DNA from: Karalla daura
Lineage: Eukaryota > Chordata > Actinopteri > Chaetodontiformes > Leiognathidae
NCBI GenBank assembly: GCA_029224185.1
Contig: CM055188.1
Location: forward strand, 62,001-126,000
Length of the DNA stretch: 64,000 nt
Direction: 5' to 3'
Under the pieces are notes generated by a model. It had not been told where the DNA came from. It was given only the letters and a program-made list of their open reading frames with translations, and made no database searches. This document shows, piece after piece, positions 42,508-53,376 of this stretch. Position 1 is the stretch's first letter. Each line of letters begins with the position of its first letter. A program made the position numbers and the translations under genes.

Positions 42508-42559
42508 CAATAGTCTTGCTGTGACAGATTGGATTTTCTCACAGGCAGTGGCTGCGTCC
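42508..42559 (-). repeat. Right arm of a 52-bp inverted repeat
   Basis: Lies outside R1 in otherwise unassigned sequence (42421-42950), so it is probably the source of the left arm. Confidence 0.95.
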
Positions 42560-42949
42560 CCTCTTGGATGGATCTAAACACAGATGGTGTTAACGTGACA
42601 GAACTCCTTCGCAGACAATATGGTAGCAGGCTAATAGCTAGCAGCTCAAGGTCCCGCCACCATAAGACTGAGTTCTGGGTTACACCAGCGGTTGTTTACA
42701 TACACTATGAGTCCCCCACCTTTTTTTTCGGCTTGCTTCTGTGTCTCTGTCAACTCTCACAGCAGTGAATCGCAGCAGTTAAATGTAAGCATCTGGTAAA
42801 AGGTGGTTTTGCCATGTCTATGTAAAGATGACCAAGCTGCTCTTACAGTAAATCCGCTGATTGTGCAGTGCAGACAGCTCGTCTTGTTCAGCAGCAAATT
42901 CATATTTCCCATGATGATGGAGAGAATCGATGGTTTGTAGTGTCTTTGT

Positions 42950-44060
42950 TAGTAGGTGTCTTATTTTTGCAATATTGCGGAGGTGGAAGTAGGCAGTCCG
43001 TGAGATAAATTTTATGTGGGAGCTAAAAGACGGGACTTGATCAAAACTAACACCTAGGTACTTTACAGTGGTGGCAGAAGGAGTCGCAAAACTACTTTGT
43101 AGTGCTATGGCATCAGATATAGAGTCACGTAGGTGTTTTGGACCTATGAGCAGTAACTTTTTTCAGAGTTTAGAAGGAGGAAATTATTAGTCATCCAAGT
43201 CTTTATGTCATCAAGGCAGGGCTGAGGCTGCTGTAGACGGTTGTGCTCGCCCGGCTTGATAGATAGATATAACTGAGTGTTGTCAGCGTAACAGTGGAAA
43301 TCTATAGAGTGACTCCTGATGATATCACCTAGAGGGATCATATATAAAGAGAATAGAACTGGACCAAGCACAGATCCTTGTGGAACCCTGTGGCGCCACC
43401 CTTTGTGGAGATTGGTTTTCGTTGATACAAACAAACTGATATCGGTCTGAAAGATAGGACCGGAACCAGTCTAGGCCAGTGCCTCTGATTCCAAGCTGAT
43501 ATTCCAGTCTCCCCAGTAAGATTTGGTGGTCAACTGTATCAAAAGCAGCACTGAAGACAAGCACTGAAACAAAACCATGGTCAGATGCCATTAAGAGGTC
43601 GTTAGTGACTTTAATCAGTGCAGTCTCAGTGCTATGATTCATTCTAAAACCAGACTGGAAGGATTCAAATAAACTATTGTTATTAAGGTGTTCACAGAGC
43701 TGGTTGGCAATGATTTTCTCAAGGATTTTTGAGATGAGATAAGATTGGAGATCGGCCTGTAGTTTGCTAAAGTTCCTGGATCAAGGGACGATTTCTTAAG
43801 GAGGGGTTTGATTATTGCAACGTTGAACGTAAGAGGAACGTAACCTGTTGTTAGGGACAGGTTGATTAGGTCAAGTAAGGAGGTGACAATCAAAGGCAGC
43901 ACTTCCTTTAACAACTTCGTCGGAATTGGGTCAAGGAGGCAGGTTGATGGTTTAGAGGAGGAGATGATAGTAGTCAGCTGATGCAGGTCAATGGGGTCAA
44001 ATGAAGATAGTGACCTGTTTATATCCCCATCTGTAATCTGAAAAGCTGCAACAGGTGTTG
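42950..44060 (-). mobile_element. L2 LINE RT, antisense fragment
   Basis: From right to left: PLLKKSSLDPGTLANYRPIS, NHSTETALIKVTNDLLMAS, FSAAFDTVDHQILLGRLEY and HCYADNTQLYLS. As in the copy at 1.7-2.1 kb, the catalytic tetrad reads YADN. Frameshifts at about 43330 and 43640 break the gene. Confidence 0.87.
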
Positions 44061-44067
44061 TTAATTA

Positions 44068-44710
44068 GGTGTCACTGATGACACCTTATTATACCTATCA
44101 ATCAAGCCGAGTGAACGTAATCGTCTGCAGCAGCTTCAATCCTGCCTTGAGGACATTAAGGCCTGGATGACCAATAATTTCCTTCTTCTGAACTTCTGAA
44201 AAACCGAGTAACTGCTCATAGGTGCAAAACACCTATATGATTTTGTATCCCACGTCATAGCACATCAAAATAGATTTGCTACTCCTTCTTGCACCGCCAC
44301 AAAGAACCTAGGTGTTAGCTTTTATCAAGACTTGTCATTTATTTCCAAAGTAAAATATATCTCACAGACTGCCTATCTTCACTTCCGCAATGTTGCAAAA
44401 GTTAGGCTCATATTCACTCTTAATGCAGGAGAACAGCTGGTCCATGCCTTTGTTACTTCTAGGATTGACTACTGCAACTCATCACTGGCTGGATGCTCCA
44501 ACAGGTCACTGAGAACTTTGCAGCTCTTTCAGAACATGGCAGCTCGTGTCCTGGCTAAAACTAGAAAGAGATCATTCTTCTCCAGTTCTGGCCTGTCTGC
44601 ACTGGCTACCTGTACCGTTCAAAATTCAATTCGAATTCATTCTCTTTGTATATAAAGCTCTTTATGGTCACCCTATTGCCCCACTAGGACACTCCGTTGT
44701 CTGAATGCAG
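44068..44710 (+). mobile_element. L2 LINE C-terminal fragment, sense
   Basis: TDDTLLYLSIKPSERNRLQQ, KAWMTNNFLLL and, in a further frame, YISQTAYLHFRNVAKVRLI and HAFVTSRIDYCNSSLAG. It abuts the antisense L2 fragment in opposite orientation, from a second copy or from an inversion. The retroviral LTR starts at its right end. Confidence 0.85.
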
Positions 44711-44711
44711 G

Positions 44712-45171
44712 TGTGGTGGAAATTTTCACTAGATGTGTTTACTAATCTTTGTGCTATGTCCTCTTTCCTGTATAAAGATGTATCACAGCCTCAGTGATCA
44801 AAGTGTGGGAACTGTGTGGAGATCCTTCCTCCAGATCCTTCACACTTCCTTTATCTGTCCCTTTATCTTTATCAAAGGGTCCTGCTCTCTTGGGAAACCA
44901 GTTGTAAAACCTTTCTCGGTCCCTGAATGTCTGTCTCACTGTAACCAAATGTCCCTCCATTCGTTCAACCCAAATATCAAAGAAACAAAGGACTCTCTAG
45001 GATCTAAAAGTTGGCTGAGACCTCATGGTCAGGGAGACACACTTTTTCTGTATACTTGCTGTCAGATTGTGCTGTTTCCTTCTCTGCAGAGAATAAACAC
45101 TAAAGCCTTGTTCCAGTCTTGTATTTTTTACTCTCCACGGACAAATTAAGGATTTTTTTTTTCCCACAACA
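44712..45171 (+). mobile_element. Endogenous retrovirus 5' LTR
   Basis: A 460-bp LTR, TGTGGTGGAAATTTTCACTA...TTTTTCCCACAACA, with TATAAA at 44771-44776 and AATAAA at 45092-45097. The ends match the solo LTRs at 19690 and 38389. It is followed by a primer-binding site and gag-pro-pol. Confidence 0.93.
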
Positions 45172-45174
45172 ATT

Positions 45175-45192
45175 TGGTGGCAGCGGTGGGAT
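45175..45192 (+). promoter_or_regulatory. Retroviral primer-binding site, tRNA-Leu
   Basis: TGGTGGCAGCGGTGGGAT begins three bases after the LTR. It is fully complementary (18 of 18) to the 3' end of vertebrate tRNA-Leu(AAG), …ATCCCACCGCTGCCACCA, as I remember that tRNA. Confidence 0.85.
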
Positions 45193-46022
45193 CCCACAGG
45201 TGATTCGTCCAAAACCACCTAAGGTCAGCCAGGGGCTGATCACCCTGAACTTTAAAAGATAAGTTCAGTCTTGACCCTCTTAATATTTAGAGATGTGAGG
45301 ACTGACTGGCCTTCGGTGTAGGACTGTCACTGCTGGGATCAGGAGCGAACAGTGCTTGTGGACATTGCTGGGTGAGTCAAAAACCAACACTTGAACTATT
45401 AGGGGAAAAAAAAAAAGTGAAAAAAAAAGGGGTGGATTTGTCGAGCTTGTTTTTCTCATTTGGTTGAGAGTTGGTTGAATCCAAGGCACTACAGACATAA
45501 TCTCGATTCGCAGTCTGCCGGAAGTATATTCAGGCATACTTTGGGAGGAGCGGGACCTCCAGTGATAACTATTCATTGCAGCTTCAGTTTCATTGTTCCT
45601 GCTGAAATTGGTCGCAGGATTAAGGTTAAGGTAGCCCAACCGGTAGTAGGCAGATGACCATCCTCTCAGAGCTTGGTTCTGCCCGAGGATTTTGATCGCT
45701 AAGGATCTCTTCCCCTCGTCCCCGTCACTCTAAGCTTGCTCTGAGAAGGGGTTTGTTGGGTTGTGATATCATACATAGTAGAATACACTTGAACCTCTAC
45801 AAAGAGAGGGCCTAACTTATGTGCGATCCGTGATATGGTCCTGGTGTCTCCGGGAGGCAGTAAAAGTACCGGCTTTTATAAGGACTTCATAGTGTGATAC
45901 CGTGAAGATGCTTACGGTTAAGTATGGGATCAGGTGGCAGCAGAGATTATGCACCTGGGTCGCCAAATGAGGCTGCAGGCGATAGCTTCAATGGAGAAAA
46001 AATTGAATGAAAAGGAAAAAAA
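45193..46022 (+). other. Retroviral 5' leader
   Basis: About 830 bases between the primer-binding site and the first gag-like frame. No coding motif. A packaging signal would be expected here but none can be defined by eye. Confidence 0.6.
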
Positions 46023-46733
46023 ATGCTAGAAGGAAGAAAAGTGTTAGTTAAAGATTTAAAAAATATGGAACAAAGAGACGCATTTAATGCGTGGAAGAAG
46101 GAAGCAGAGCGCAGGGACAGAAAACAAATGTGCAAGTTATTACCAAAGGAACAAATAGACCAATCTGTTAAAGAGAGAACAGAAAATGCTTCTCAGTGTT
46201 CTTCTTTTTATCCACCTCTCTCACAGTTAGTGAAGGTGGACCTGGATCTCGACTCCTGCCCTGCTCCTCTGCCGCCGCCGTATGTTTCGCATTAACCAGC
46301 CTCACAACCGCAGCCAGCAGCGCAGCCAGCTGCACAAGCAACAGCAGCAGCAGCTAATATACAGCCACTACTGACTCTGAGGAGAGAGTCTTCGGTAGAA
46401 AATTTGGGACCTGTCGGGTCTCCAAAATCTCTAGTAATTGTGGCGCGGACCCCCAACTTATTACTATCACCTCCACACACCCGAACAGGGCAACAATATA
46501 ATATGCCTACAGCAGAATCGCCAGTTCTACACCCGCCTACTCTAATGATGCCTATGGTAGAAGTAGCGGAACCACAGGGGTCGATGCTTGTTTTCCGGTC
46601 CTGGGCGACTATGGATGTTATGGAAGCAGCTAAACATCTTCCAGAGCCAGCAGCCTCAGGTAGAAAATTCTCAGAGCAGTTATTGATATTTTGCCGTGAA
46701 TTTAGACCTACAATGTTAGTTAAAGAGAGTTAA
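46023..46733 (+). pseudogene. gag: Retroviral gag, N-terminal (matrix and proline-rich) part
   Basis: Two frames in the same register (46023-46295 and 46404-46733) are separated by a TAA at 46293. The first has a charged helical region and ends with PLPPPYVS, a PPPY-type late-domain motif that recruits Nedd4-type ligases for budding. The second is proline- and serine-rich, followed by a capsid-like start (LPEPAASGRKFSEQLL). The matrix-PPPY-capsid order fits gamma/epsilon-type gag. A frameshift at 46733-46754 separates it from the capsid. It is defective. Confidence 0.7.
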
Positions 46734-46753
46734 AGACATTACTAATCACCAAA

Positions 46754-47320
46754 ATGAAACCTTTTGAATGGCAGAAAATTTCAGGGAGGTTTCTGACAGC
46801 TGACATAAGATGCAGACATGTAGATTGGGAGCATAATGGAAATAATGAGAACAAGAATGCTGTACAAATGCTAATCACAGAATTTACCACAGCCTTCCCT
46901 CATAAGATCGACATGACAAAAATTAACGGATACAAACAAAAAACGACTGAATCACCAGATGAATATCTTTGCCACCTCACAAATATTCATAGTGGTCTTG
47001 ATCAACCAACTGATTTGGGCAATACAGCAGGAATATGGGAAACTCATCTGTGCAACTGTTTCTTAAATGGATTAACATCTGAAATAGTGACAGCAGTTAA
47101 AACATCCTGTGTAGGATTTCAAGATGCTCGCCTTACAGAACTATGCAGACATGCAACACATGTCTACGAGCGTATGCAACAAACGAAAAAATCTAGCGAA
47201 GAGCGAAAGTCAGCGGATCTCCACAATGCAGCTCTCGCCATGTTAAAAACTGTTCAACTCCATACTCTGGATGACGTACACCCAGTTGTACGGAGAAAGA
47301 AGGGAAAGACAGGATCGTAG
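46754..47320 (+). pseudogene. gag: Retroviral gag, capsid part
   Basis: A 188-residue frame with helical, capsid-like content: NAVQMLITEFTTAFPHKIDM, TTESPDEYLCHLTNIHSGL and CNCFLNGLTSEIVTAVKTSC, the last resembling the C-terminal capsid region with its major-homology-like segment. It ends at a TAG at 47318-47320, and the zinc-knuckle segment follows in the same frame. Confidence 0.72.
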
Positions 47321-47392
47321 GATAGATCGAGATGTATGTATATATGCAAGAAAAAAGGACACAGGGCAAGAGAATGCAGACTGAGGCAGGAT
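47321..47392 (+). pseudogene. gag: Retroviral nucleocapsid zinc knuckle, degenerate
   Basis: In the capsid frame just after the TAG the sequence reads RCMYICKKKGHRAREC. A normal knuckle is C-x2-C-x4-H-x4-C. Here the first spacing is three residues, so the knuckle has gained a residue or been damaged. A TGA follows shortly. Confidence 0.7.
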
Positions 47393-47500
47393 TGAGGGCT
47401 CCAGCTTCAAGCCGCTGTGTAAGGAGAGAGAGGTACTACACACACGCACATTACACACTCAGAAAACACAGATCAAGTAGTCCTAGCTCAAGGCACATAT

Positions 47501-47870
47501 ATGCAGCATCATACAGAGGCATATCAGAAATTACCAGAATATGTGCTAACAGTGAAAGACAAGAAACTAACTTTTCTTGTTGACTCAGGAGCAACAAATT
47601 CTGTAATTAGAGCACAAGATCTCTCCCCCTCTCCAAAGATGAGTGGACGCTATGTGTATTCCATGGGGGCTTCAGGTACTGCGATCAAAGAACATTTCAC
47701 CGTTCCTTTGCCCTGCATAGATTCTGATGAAATGAAAACGAAACATGCGTTTTTACTATCTGATCATAGTCCAATCAATCTACTAGGAAGAGACTTAATG
47801 ATTGCCTTACGAATATCAATTTTGTCTACTATAGAGGGACTAAAGATAATAAAAACTGAAACAGTGATGA
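47501..47870 (+). pseudogene. pro: Retroviral aspartic protease
   Basis: The frame has KKLTFLVDSGATNSVIRAQD, where DSGAT is the catalytic aspartate motif, and SPINLLGRDLMIALRIS, the ILGRD-type second motif near the dimer interface. The spacing is that of retropepsins, which cleave the Gag-Pol precursor. The domain itself is uninterrupted. It shares its frame with the capsid piece, from which it is separated by stop codons, an arrangement reminiscent of gammaretroviral readthrough, though the stops here are several. Confidence 0.85.
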
Positions 47871-48352
47871 GTCAAATGGTGAATATTAACCATTTATTAC
47901 AATTTGCATATCAGTGGCGCTTGAACCACTCAGAAACAACCCAAACATTACTTGCAGAGGCAAAAGAAATCCTGACAGCGCCTGATGTCACATTTGAGCA
48001 TGACGTAAATTGTGTGTTGCATATCTCTGAGGGGAATGATCCAATGTATGAATCGACCTGGTACCAATGTAAATCAGCTGACGGCGTTGACAAACTGACT
48101 GTTAGAAACATTTATTGGGATGCAGAAAAATGTGTAGCAATATTAAGCCTACATGAAGACTTAAAAGTACTGTACAACATTTTAAATTCCATCCTGAATG
48201 TAACTCTTGCTAAAATAGCAAATTGGGAGTGGAATGACATACGATCATTTGTTAATGACTGCTCTCAAGTGACTGACTGGAAAACAACTTCCGTGGGGGA
48301 AATTCAATATTGTGCACAGTTGAAGGCCTTTAGGAAAAGCTTTTTTTGCTGA
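47871..48352 (+). pseudogene. Spacer between retroviral protease and RT
   Basis: The protease frame stays open for a further 160 residues without a protease or RT motif (for example LLQFAYQWRLNHSETTQTLL and NIYWDAEKCVAILSLHEDLK). I recall a comparable spacer in other teleost endogenous retroviruses. Its function is unknown to me. Confidence 0.55.
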
Positions 48353-48362
48353 TGTACACAGC

Positions 48363-49324
48363 ATGCGCAGCGTAACATTTCTATCAAATAATGAAAACCT
48401 AACTTGTTTGTTTCCATGTTTGTCTTTTGATGAAGCACAGACACACCCTCTACTATGTCAAGTCCCTGAAAAATTGTGGGCTAAAGGAAAATATGATGTG
48501 GGTCTCGTAAAATCTGCTGAACCAGTAGTCATAATACCTAAATCTGACAACCGACCATGTCAAAGGCAATATTCACTTAGGCAAGAAGCCGGGCATAACA
48601 CCAGTCTTTGAAGCATTGAGAGAAGCAGGTGTGATAGTTCCCAGTCGAAGTCCCGTGCGAGCACCGATTTTGCCTGTCAAAAAAGCTAGAGAGGATGGAC
48701 AGCCAGATGATTGGAGATTTGTGCATGCTTTGCAAGCAGTAAATAAGGCAGTTCCACCTAGAGCACCAGTGATTCCAAATCCTCACACCATTCTGTCACA
48801 AATACCATCTACAGCAGGGTGGTTCACAGTGGTAGATTTGGCTAATACATTTTTCAGTGTACCAGTACATCCATATAGTCAGTACTGGTTTACATTCAAA
48901 GAGAAAACATGGACGCCTATGCCAGGGATATTGTGAATCACCAACTATATACAACAGTGTAGTAGCTGAATCACTATCTTCTTTAAAACTTACACCAAAT
49001 TCAGCTTTACTGCAATATTTTGATGATCTTTTCTGTGCACCTACAAAGGAACAATGTGAAGTAGACACAGTTAAACTATTGCAGCATCTTGCTCATGAAG
49101 GTCATAAAGTAAGCCTGAAAAAAATACAACTGGTACAAGAAAAGGCAACCTTCTTGGGTCATCTCATTTCAGCAGAAGGAAAACAATTACTGCCAAAACG
49201 TGTTCAAGCCATACAAAAGATTCCTAAGCCAAAAACAAAGAAAGAAATGATGTCGTTTTTAGGCTTATGTTCCTATTGTCGTGCATTCATTCCAAACTAT
49301 TCTGTCATTGCAGCGCCTATATGA
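48363..49324 (+). pseudogene. pol: Retroviral reverse transcriptase, frameshifted
   Basis: Three successive frames carry RT blocks: the N-terminus (YDVGLVKSAEPVVIIPKSDN), the fingers (REAGVIVPSRSPVRAPILPV, DDWRFVHALQAVNKAVPP), the first palm acid in GWFTVVDLANTFFSVPVHP, then LLQYFDDLFCAPTKEQC with the YxDD tetrad as YFDD, KATFLGHLISAEGKQLL and MMSFLGLCSYCRAFIPNYS. Frame changes lie near 48600 and 48930. A short segment around the LPQG-like motif is damaged. It is inactive as it stands. Confidence 0.88.
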
Positions 49325-50275
49325 GACATAATACACCAGAAAGGTCTCCAACCACACAACGAAATCACTTGGAGGGCAGAAGCAGTGCAGGCATTTAACG
49401 AGTTGAAACAAACTTTAATAACACCACCTACTTTAGGCATACCAGATCCGAACAAACCATTTGTTCAAACTGTGGATGAGAAAGAAGGTTGCATGACATC
49501 GGTTCTCTTGTAGCATCGTGGAGACAAACTAAGACCTAGCAGCAGGTCTCCCAAAATGTTTGCGTGCAGTGGCAGCTGCTGAAAGAGCAGTGATTGCATC
49601 ACGTGATGTAGTGGGGTATTCTGATCTCACACTACTTGTTTCACATGCTGTCTCAATGATTCTGTTAGAACAGAAAACCTCACATTTATCCACAGCAAGA
49701 TGGTTAAGATACAATGCTATTCTGTTGGAGATGCCTAATGTGACAATCAAGCGATGCACTATCCTTAACCCTGCAACTCTTTTACCTATTCCAGCAACAA
49801 CTGCTGAGGAGGAGGAACATGACTGCAATACAATATTGTCACAAGTATGCAGTCTGAGAACTGATCTCCAAGATACACCTCTGACTAACCCTGATCTGAT
49901 TCTCTTTGTAGATGGCTCAGCATCCAGGAATACAACCGCTGGGAAAAATGATGGATGGATGTTGGATTTGCGGAAGTCAATTCACACAGCATAGAATGCT
50001 TAGGAAAACTTCCAGACAGTTACTCTGCTCAAACGGCAGAATTGATAGCTCTACCAGAGGCATGCAAAGCTGCAAAAGACAAATCTGTCACCATCTACAC
50101 AGATTCGAGATATGCCTTTGGAATTGTTCACGATTTTGGAACATTATGGCAAGACCGGAATTTCATGAAATCAGATATAAAACTGATTTTGAATGCTACC
50201 CATGTTGCCTTGTTAGCTGTTTGCAAATGCCAAACTCATTCAAACACTTCCGATGAAGTTTCACTTACTAAGTAA
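49325..50275 (+). pseudogene. pol: Retroviral RT connection and RNase H
   Basis: Frames 49325-49994 and 49955-50275 show the connection domain (KTSHLSTARWLRYNAILLEM) and RNase H motifs: LILFVDGSAS (first acid), SAQTAELIALPEACKAAKD (second acid) and TIYTDSRYAFGIVHDFG (third acid). A frameshift between the first two motifs and a stop near 49320 break the gene. Confidence 0.85.
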
Positions 50276-50280
50276 GGAAA

Positions 50281-50995
50281 TACTAAGGCTGACGCAGCTG
50301 CAAAAGCAGCAGCCTTATCAAACCACTCACATACATTGCTTTCTAACACCACTATCAAGTCTCCTTCTGAAGAAGTGTTAGCAGTCCAACCACAAGCGAC
50401 TGTTAAAGACATCTATGTATGGAAAAACAATGGCTGCAAAAAGATCAATAATGTATGGTATGGTCCAAATAACAAACCTTCTCTCCCACAAGCATTATTC
50501 CATCACTATGCTAAATTGACACATGGGTTAGACCACATGTCAAAAGGGGGGATGCATGATGCAGTATCAAAAATTTGTTCTTCAAAAGGATTTCAAATAT
50601 ATGCGGAAAAATATTGTAACAGGTGCCACATTTGCCTGTCACACAATAGTGGAAGACAGAAGCCTATCCAGCAGGTAGCGCACCCACAACCAATGCAACC
50701 ATTTGAACACATACAAATGGACTTCATTGATTTAACACCAAGCGAAGGGAAGTCTCATTGTTTAGTTGTGGTTGACATGTTTTCTAAGTGGGTAGAAGCA
50801 TTCACTGTTTCCGCGCAGACTGCAAATGCAGTAAGCAAGGCATTGCTTGCAGAATACCTAGATGGGGCATGCCACATAAAATCAGTTGTGACAATGGAAG
50901 ACATTTTGCCAACAATGTCATTGCAAAACTTGGTGAGTTCCTACAAATTAACCTAAAATATCATTGTGCCTATCATCCAGCCAGCGCAGGTGCAG
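50281..50995 (+). pseudogene. pol: Retroviral integrase, cut before the third catalytic acid
   Basis: The zinc-binding HHCC region is visible (HYAKLTHGLDHMSKGGMHDA, then YCNRCHICLSHN). It is followed by EHIQMDFIDLTPSEGKSHCL with the first catalytic D, FSKWVEAFTVSAQTANAVSK and, after a frameshift, CDNGRHF with the second D. The sequence then reads YHPASAGA and passes into Helitron DNA at about 50985-51000, so the catalytic E, the C-terminal domain, env and the 3' LTR are absent from this locus. Confidence 0.85.
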
Positions 50996-51316
50996 CAAAG
51001 CACTGTCTGCTTCAGACAACGTTGCGGACTTCTCTTTCACACGGATGCGGTTCAGCATCTCTGCAAAGGCAACGTCATCCTTCTGACGCATGATCTCAGT
51101 CAGAGTGACAATCTGAAAGTGTTGCTGCCACAGGTCAATCTCACCTGGGTCATACACGCAGAGGGCCTTGGACTGTCGCACCGGTGGCAGCTGAAAAAGT
51201 CTCCTACTGCAATTACCGACATTCCTCCAAAGGGTCTGCGACTGCCTTCGATCTGTTTGAGTCTGGCATCCACGTAGGCATCGGCGTAGGCCTGATTTCA
51301 TCAAGTTGGTCACCAA
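50996..51316 (-). pseudogene. Helitron helicase, middle fragment
   Basis: VTLTEIMRQKDDVAFAEMLN and RIRVKEKSATLSEADSALL, the stretch following helicase motif III (L.EIMRQ.....F...L.RIR), stop at the junction with retroviral integrase. All later helicase motifs are lost. Confidence 0.82.
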
Positions 51317-51872
51317 GTCCCTGAAACAGAGGTTTCAGACTTCTCGGCAGCTTGAGGAGAGAGTGGAGCGTCGAGCCTGTGATATTGAAGGCAGTGGTTC
51401 TAGTGAAGGCAGCCAAAAGGACAGTAGGGGTCGATATGTCAGCCTCCTCTGCACATTTCGGCAGTTTGCACAGTATCTTGGATGCTTCCGAGTGGATGCA
51501 CTTGATGAGATGCAACTTGCCAGTTCCAGCGCCACCATTTACATAAAAGAAAAACTGCTCTGGATGCAGACCACAAAAGCACTTGATGCACCAGTCTCTC
51601 GCTGCATAGAAAATGCACGCTTGCTTCTGGTTCAGGTTCTGGTACATCTGACGTAGGAGCACAGGGTCGATCGCAGGCGTTTCTCTGACAACCCTGGACT
51701 CTGTTGCAGCGTTAGCCTGAATATTGTACTCTGGAACGTTGTCTTGTTCACGTGCATCATGCGGTTCTCTTGCCTGGAGTTCTTCGATGCACTCCAACCT
51801 CACCACTTCAGATTCGGGCGCCAGGTTACACCATTCGTCAATCACGCATCTGTTCTGTTCAAATTCCTCCAC
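51213..51872 (-). pseudogene. Helitron helicase, N-terminal part
   Basis: The frame shows LRQMYQNLNQKQACIFYAAR then FFFYVNGGAGTGKLHLIKCI around residue 112. The latter is the Walker A motif of the PIF1-type helicase, with L where S/T normally follows the lysine. STPTVLLAAFTRTTAFNITG and STLHSLLKLP fit helicase motif Ia. The S/T-to-L change should weaken nucleotide binding. Confidence 0.85.
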
Positions 51873-52054
51873 TGCTTTTTCGATTTCCTCACTGTGCTTC
51901 TCGTATTTGTCTCGGTTTCATTTGACAATGTCTCTGACGAGCTCAGGATGCTGGGAACTGGGTAGTTTTACCACACCGGCCGTGTAGAAGGACTCGTACG
52001 TGGGCAACAACTCTCTTCTCAGCTGCTGGTCTGATCGGTACGGGAGGTACAGTT

Positions 52055-52738
52055 TCAGCAAGGAGCCATAAAACTGATCGGGATACTTGTCCTGTGACCG
52101 GCGATAATATTTGATTGCAGGCTTATCGTTTCTTCTGAACTGGGTAATCCCAAGTCATTCAGCAGGGGCAAAATATATTCACCTTTAGCCTTTTGGCCAT
52201 ACACAATCCTGCACATAGAGGCAAAGTCAGCCATGCACATCGCCTCAAACTCTGGTGTTTCAGGTCTGGCTTTGTACTTGTCTGTCAGCGAAGTCATCCA
52301 CACGTTTGCGCTCTCAGGTGCTGTGTTCTCTAGGTACGACAGGGGACGACTCATTTGCACTGGGTTGTCATCCGTTGGTATGAATACGACTCCGCGCGAG
52401 CACTTCTTCATGTTGATGCCACATGCCCGAGTCACACACTCCTGAGCGCTGACCTCTCTTTTTTTGGAATATGCCTGCATGATTTCCCTCATTTCGTCAC
52501 ACTCGTTGACGCATTCTGTGTTAGAGTTCTCGATGAGTGTTTTCAGGTAGTCGCTTACCGAGTTCTCACTTTTGCAAATGTACGTGCAGATGTAATGTAT
52601 CAAACTGTAATAACTGAGGATGAACTGCACGTCGATGTTTGCGTCCCAGGCATCGAGAAGGTAAGGGTTGTATCCATTCACCCAGCAGTCCTTTGGATCT
52701 CGCTGCAGTATCACAGCACTGGATGCGCTCATGTGCAA
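52055..52738 (-). pseudogene. Helitron Rep nuclease, tyrosine part
   Basis: The frame has NGYNPYLLDAWDANIDVQFI then YYSLIHYICTYICKSENS. The YICTY pair (about residues 49 and 53) fits the two nucleophilic tyrosines of Helitron Rep that nick and join DNA. It is followed by the typical VSAQECVTRACGINMKKCSR linker region. It is separated from the HUH part by a frame break at 52738-52772. Confidence 0.82.
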
Positions 52739-52771
52739 GCACTGCTCATACTCACCCAGAGTTAGTTCGCA

Positions 52772-53248
52772 TCATGCCAGGAGCTCTTCCAAACTCAGGG
52801 AGGCAGTTTCAGGCTCGTTCAGCAGCTGGTTCAGCGGTCTCAGTTTTTCCTTTGCTGCTTCCAGTACCTTTGCATCAATATCGTCCCCAGGCATCGATAT
52901 CATCGTCTGTCTGCAGGGAGGTTTGGGAAATCCAAAACGACATCCAGTGGCCACACTTTTGAAACATGTCCGTGAGTGGTTTTTGCTGTGTGTCTGCACT
53001 TCGGTAACTTTCTTGTACACATCAGGTTGTTTATGCTGGTCAGGTAGCCGAGCTGTGATGTACCGGTCCACAAAATCGCACACATCCTGGTCGCTGTCCT
53101 CCCCAAACACAGGCGCACCTTCCACCCAAAACAGACAGTGAATGTGCAGGCTTCCTCCGTTCTGAAATTTCACTCTGTGAAAGTCGTCAATAACTTTGCC
53201 AAGAGGCTGTGCGGGAGACAAGATCAAATCTCTGTATAAGGCCTCCAC
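52772..53248 (-). pseudogene. Helitron Rep nuclease, HUH part
   Basis: GGSLHIHCLFWVEGAPVFGE near residues 31-50 contains HIH, the two histidines that bind the metal of HUH endonucleases. The flanking VKFQNGGSLHIH and the following DSDQDVCDFVDRYITARLPD fit Helitron Rep. The end of the frame leads to the tyrosine-bearing part at 52055-52738. Confidence 0.87.
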
Positions 53249-53376
53249 ACGTCAAACATGCGCATGGTGGTCACAGGATTGCTCCGCAAAATGTCACACT
53301 TTGTGGACCAGTCGAGGTCATCGAAATCAACTTCCTCACCCTGCTGAGTCTTGATCGCCTCAATCACCTCTGGCCG

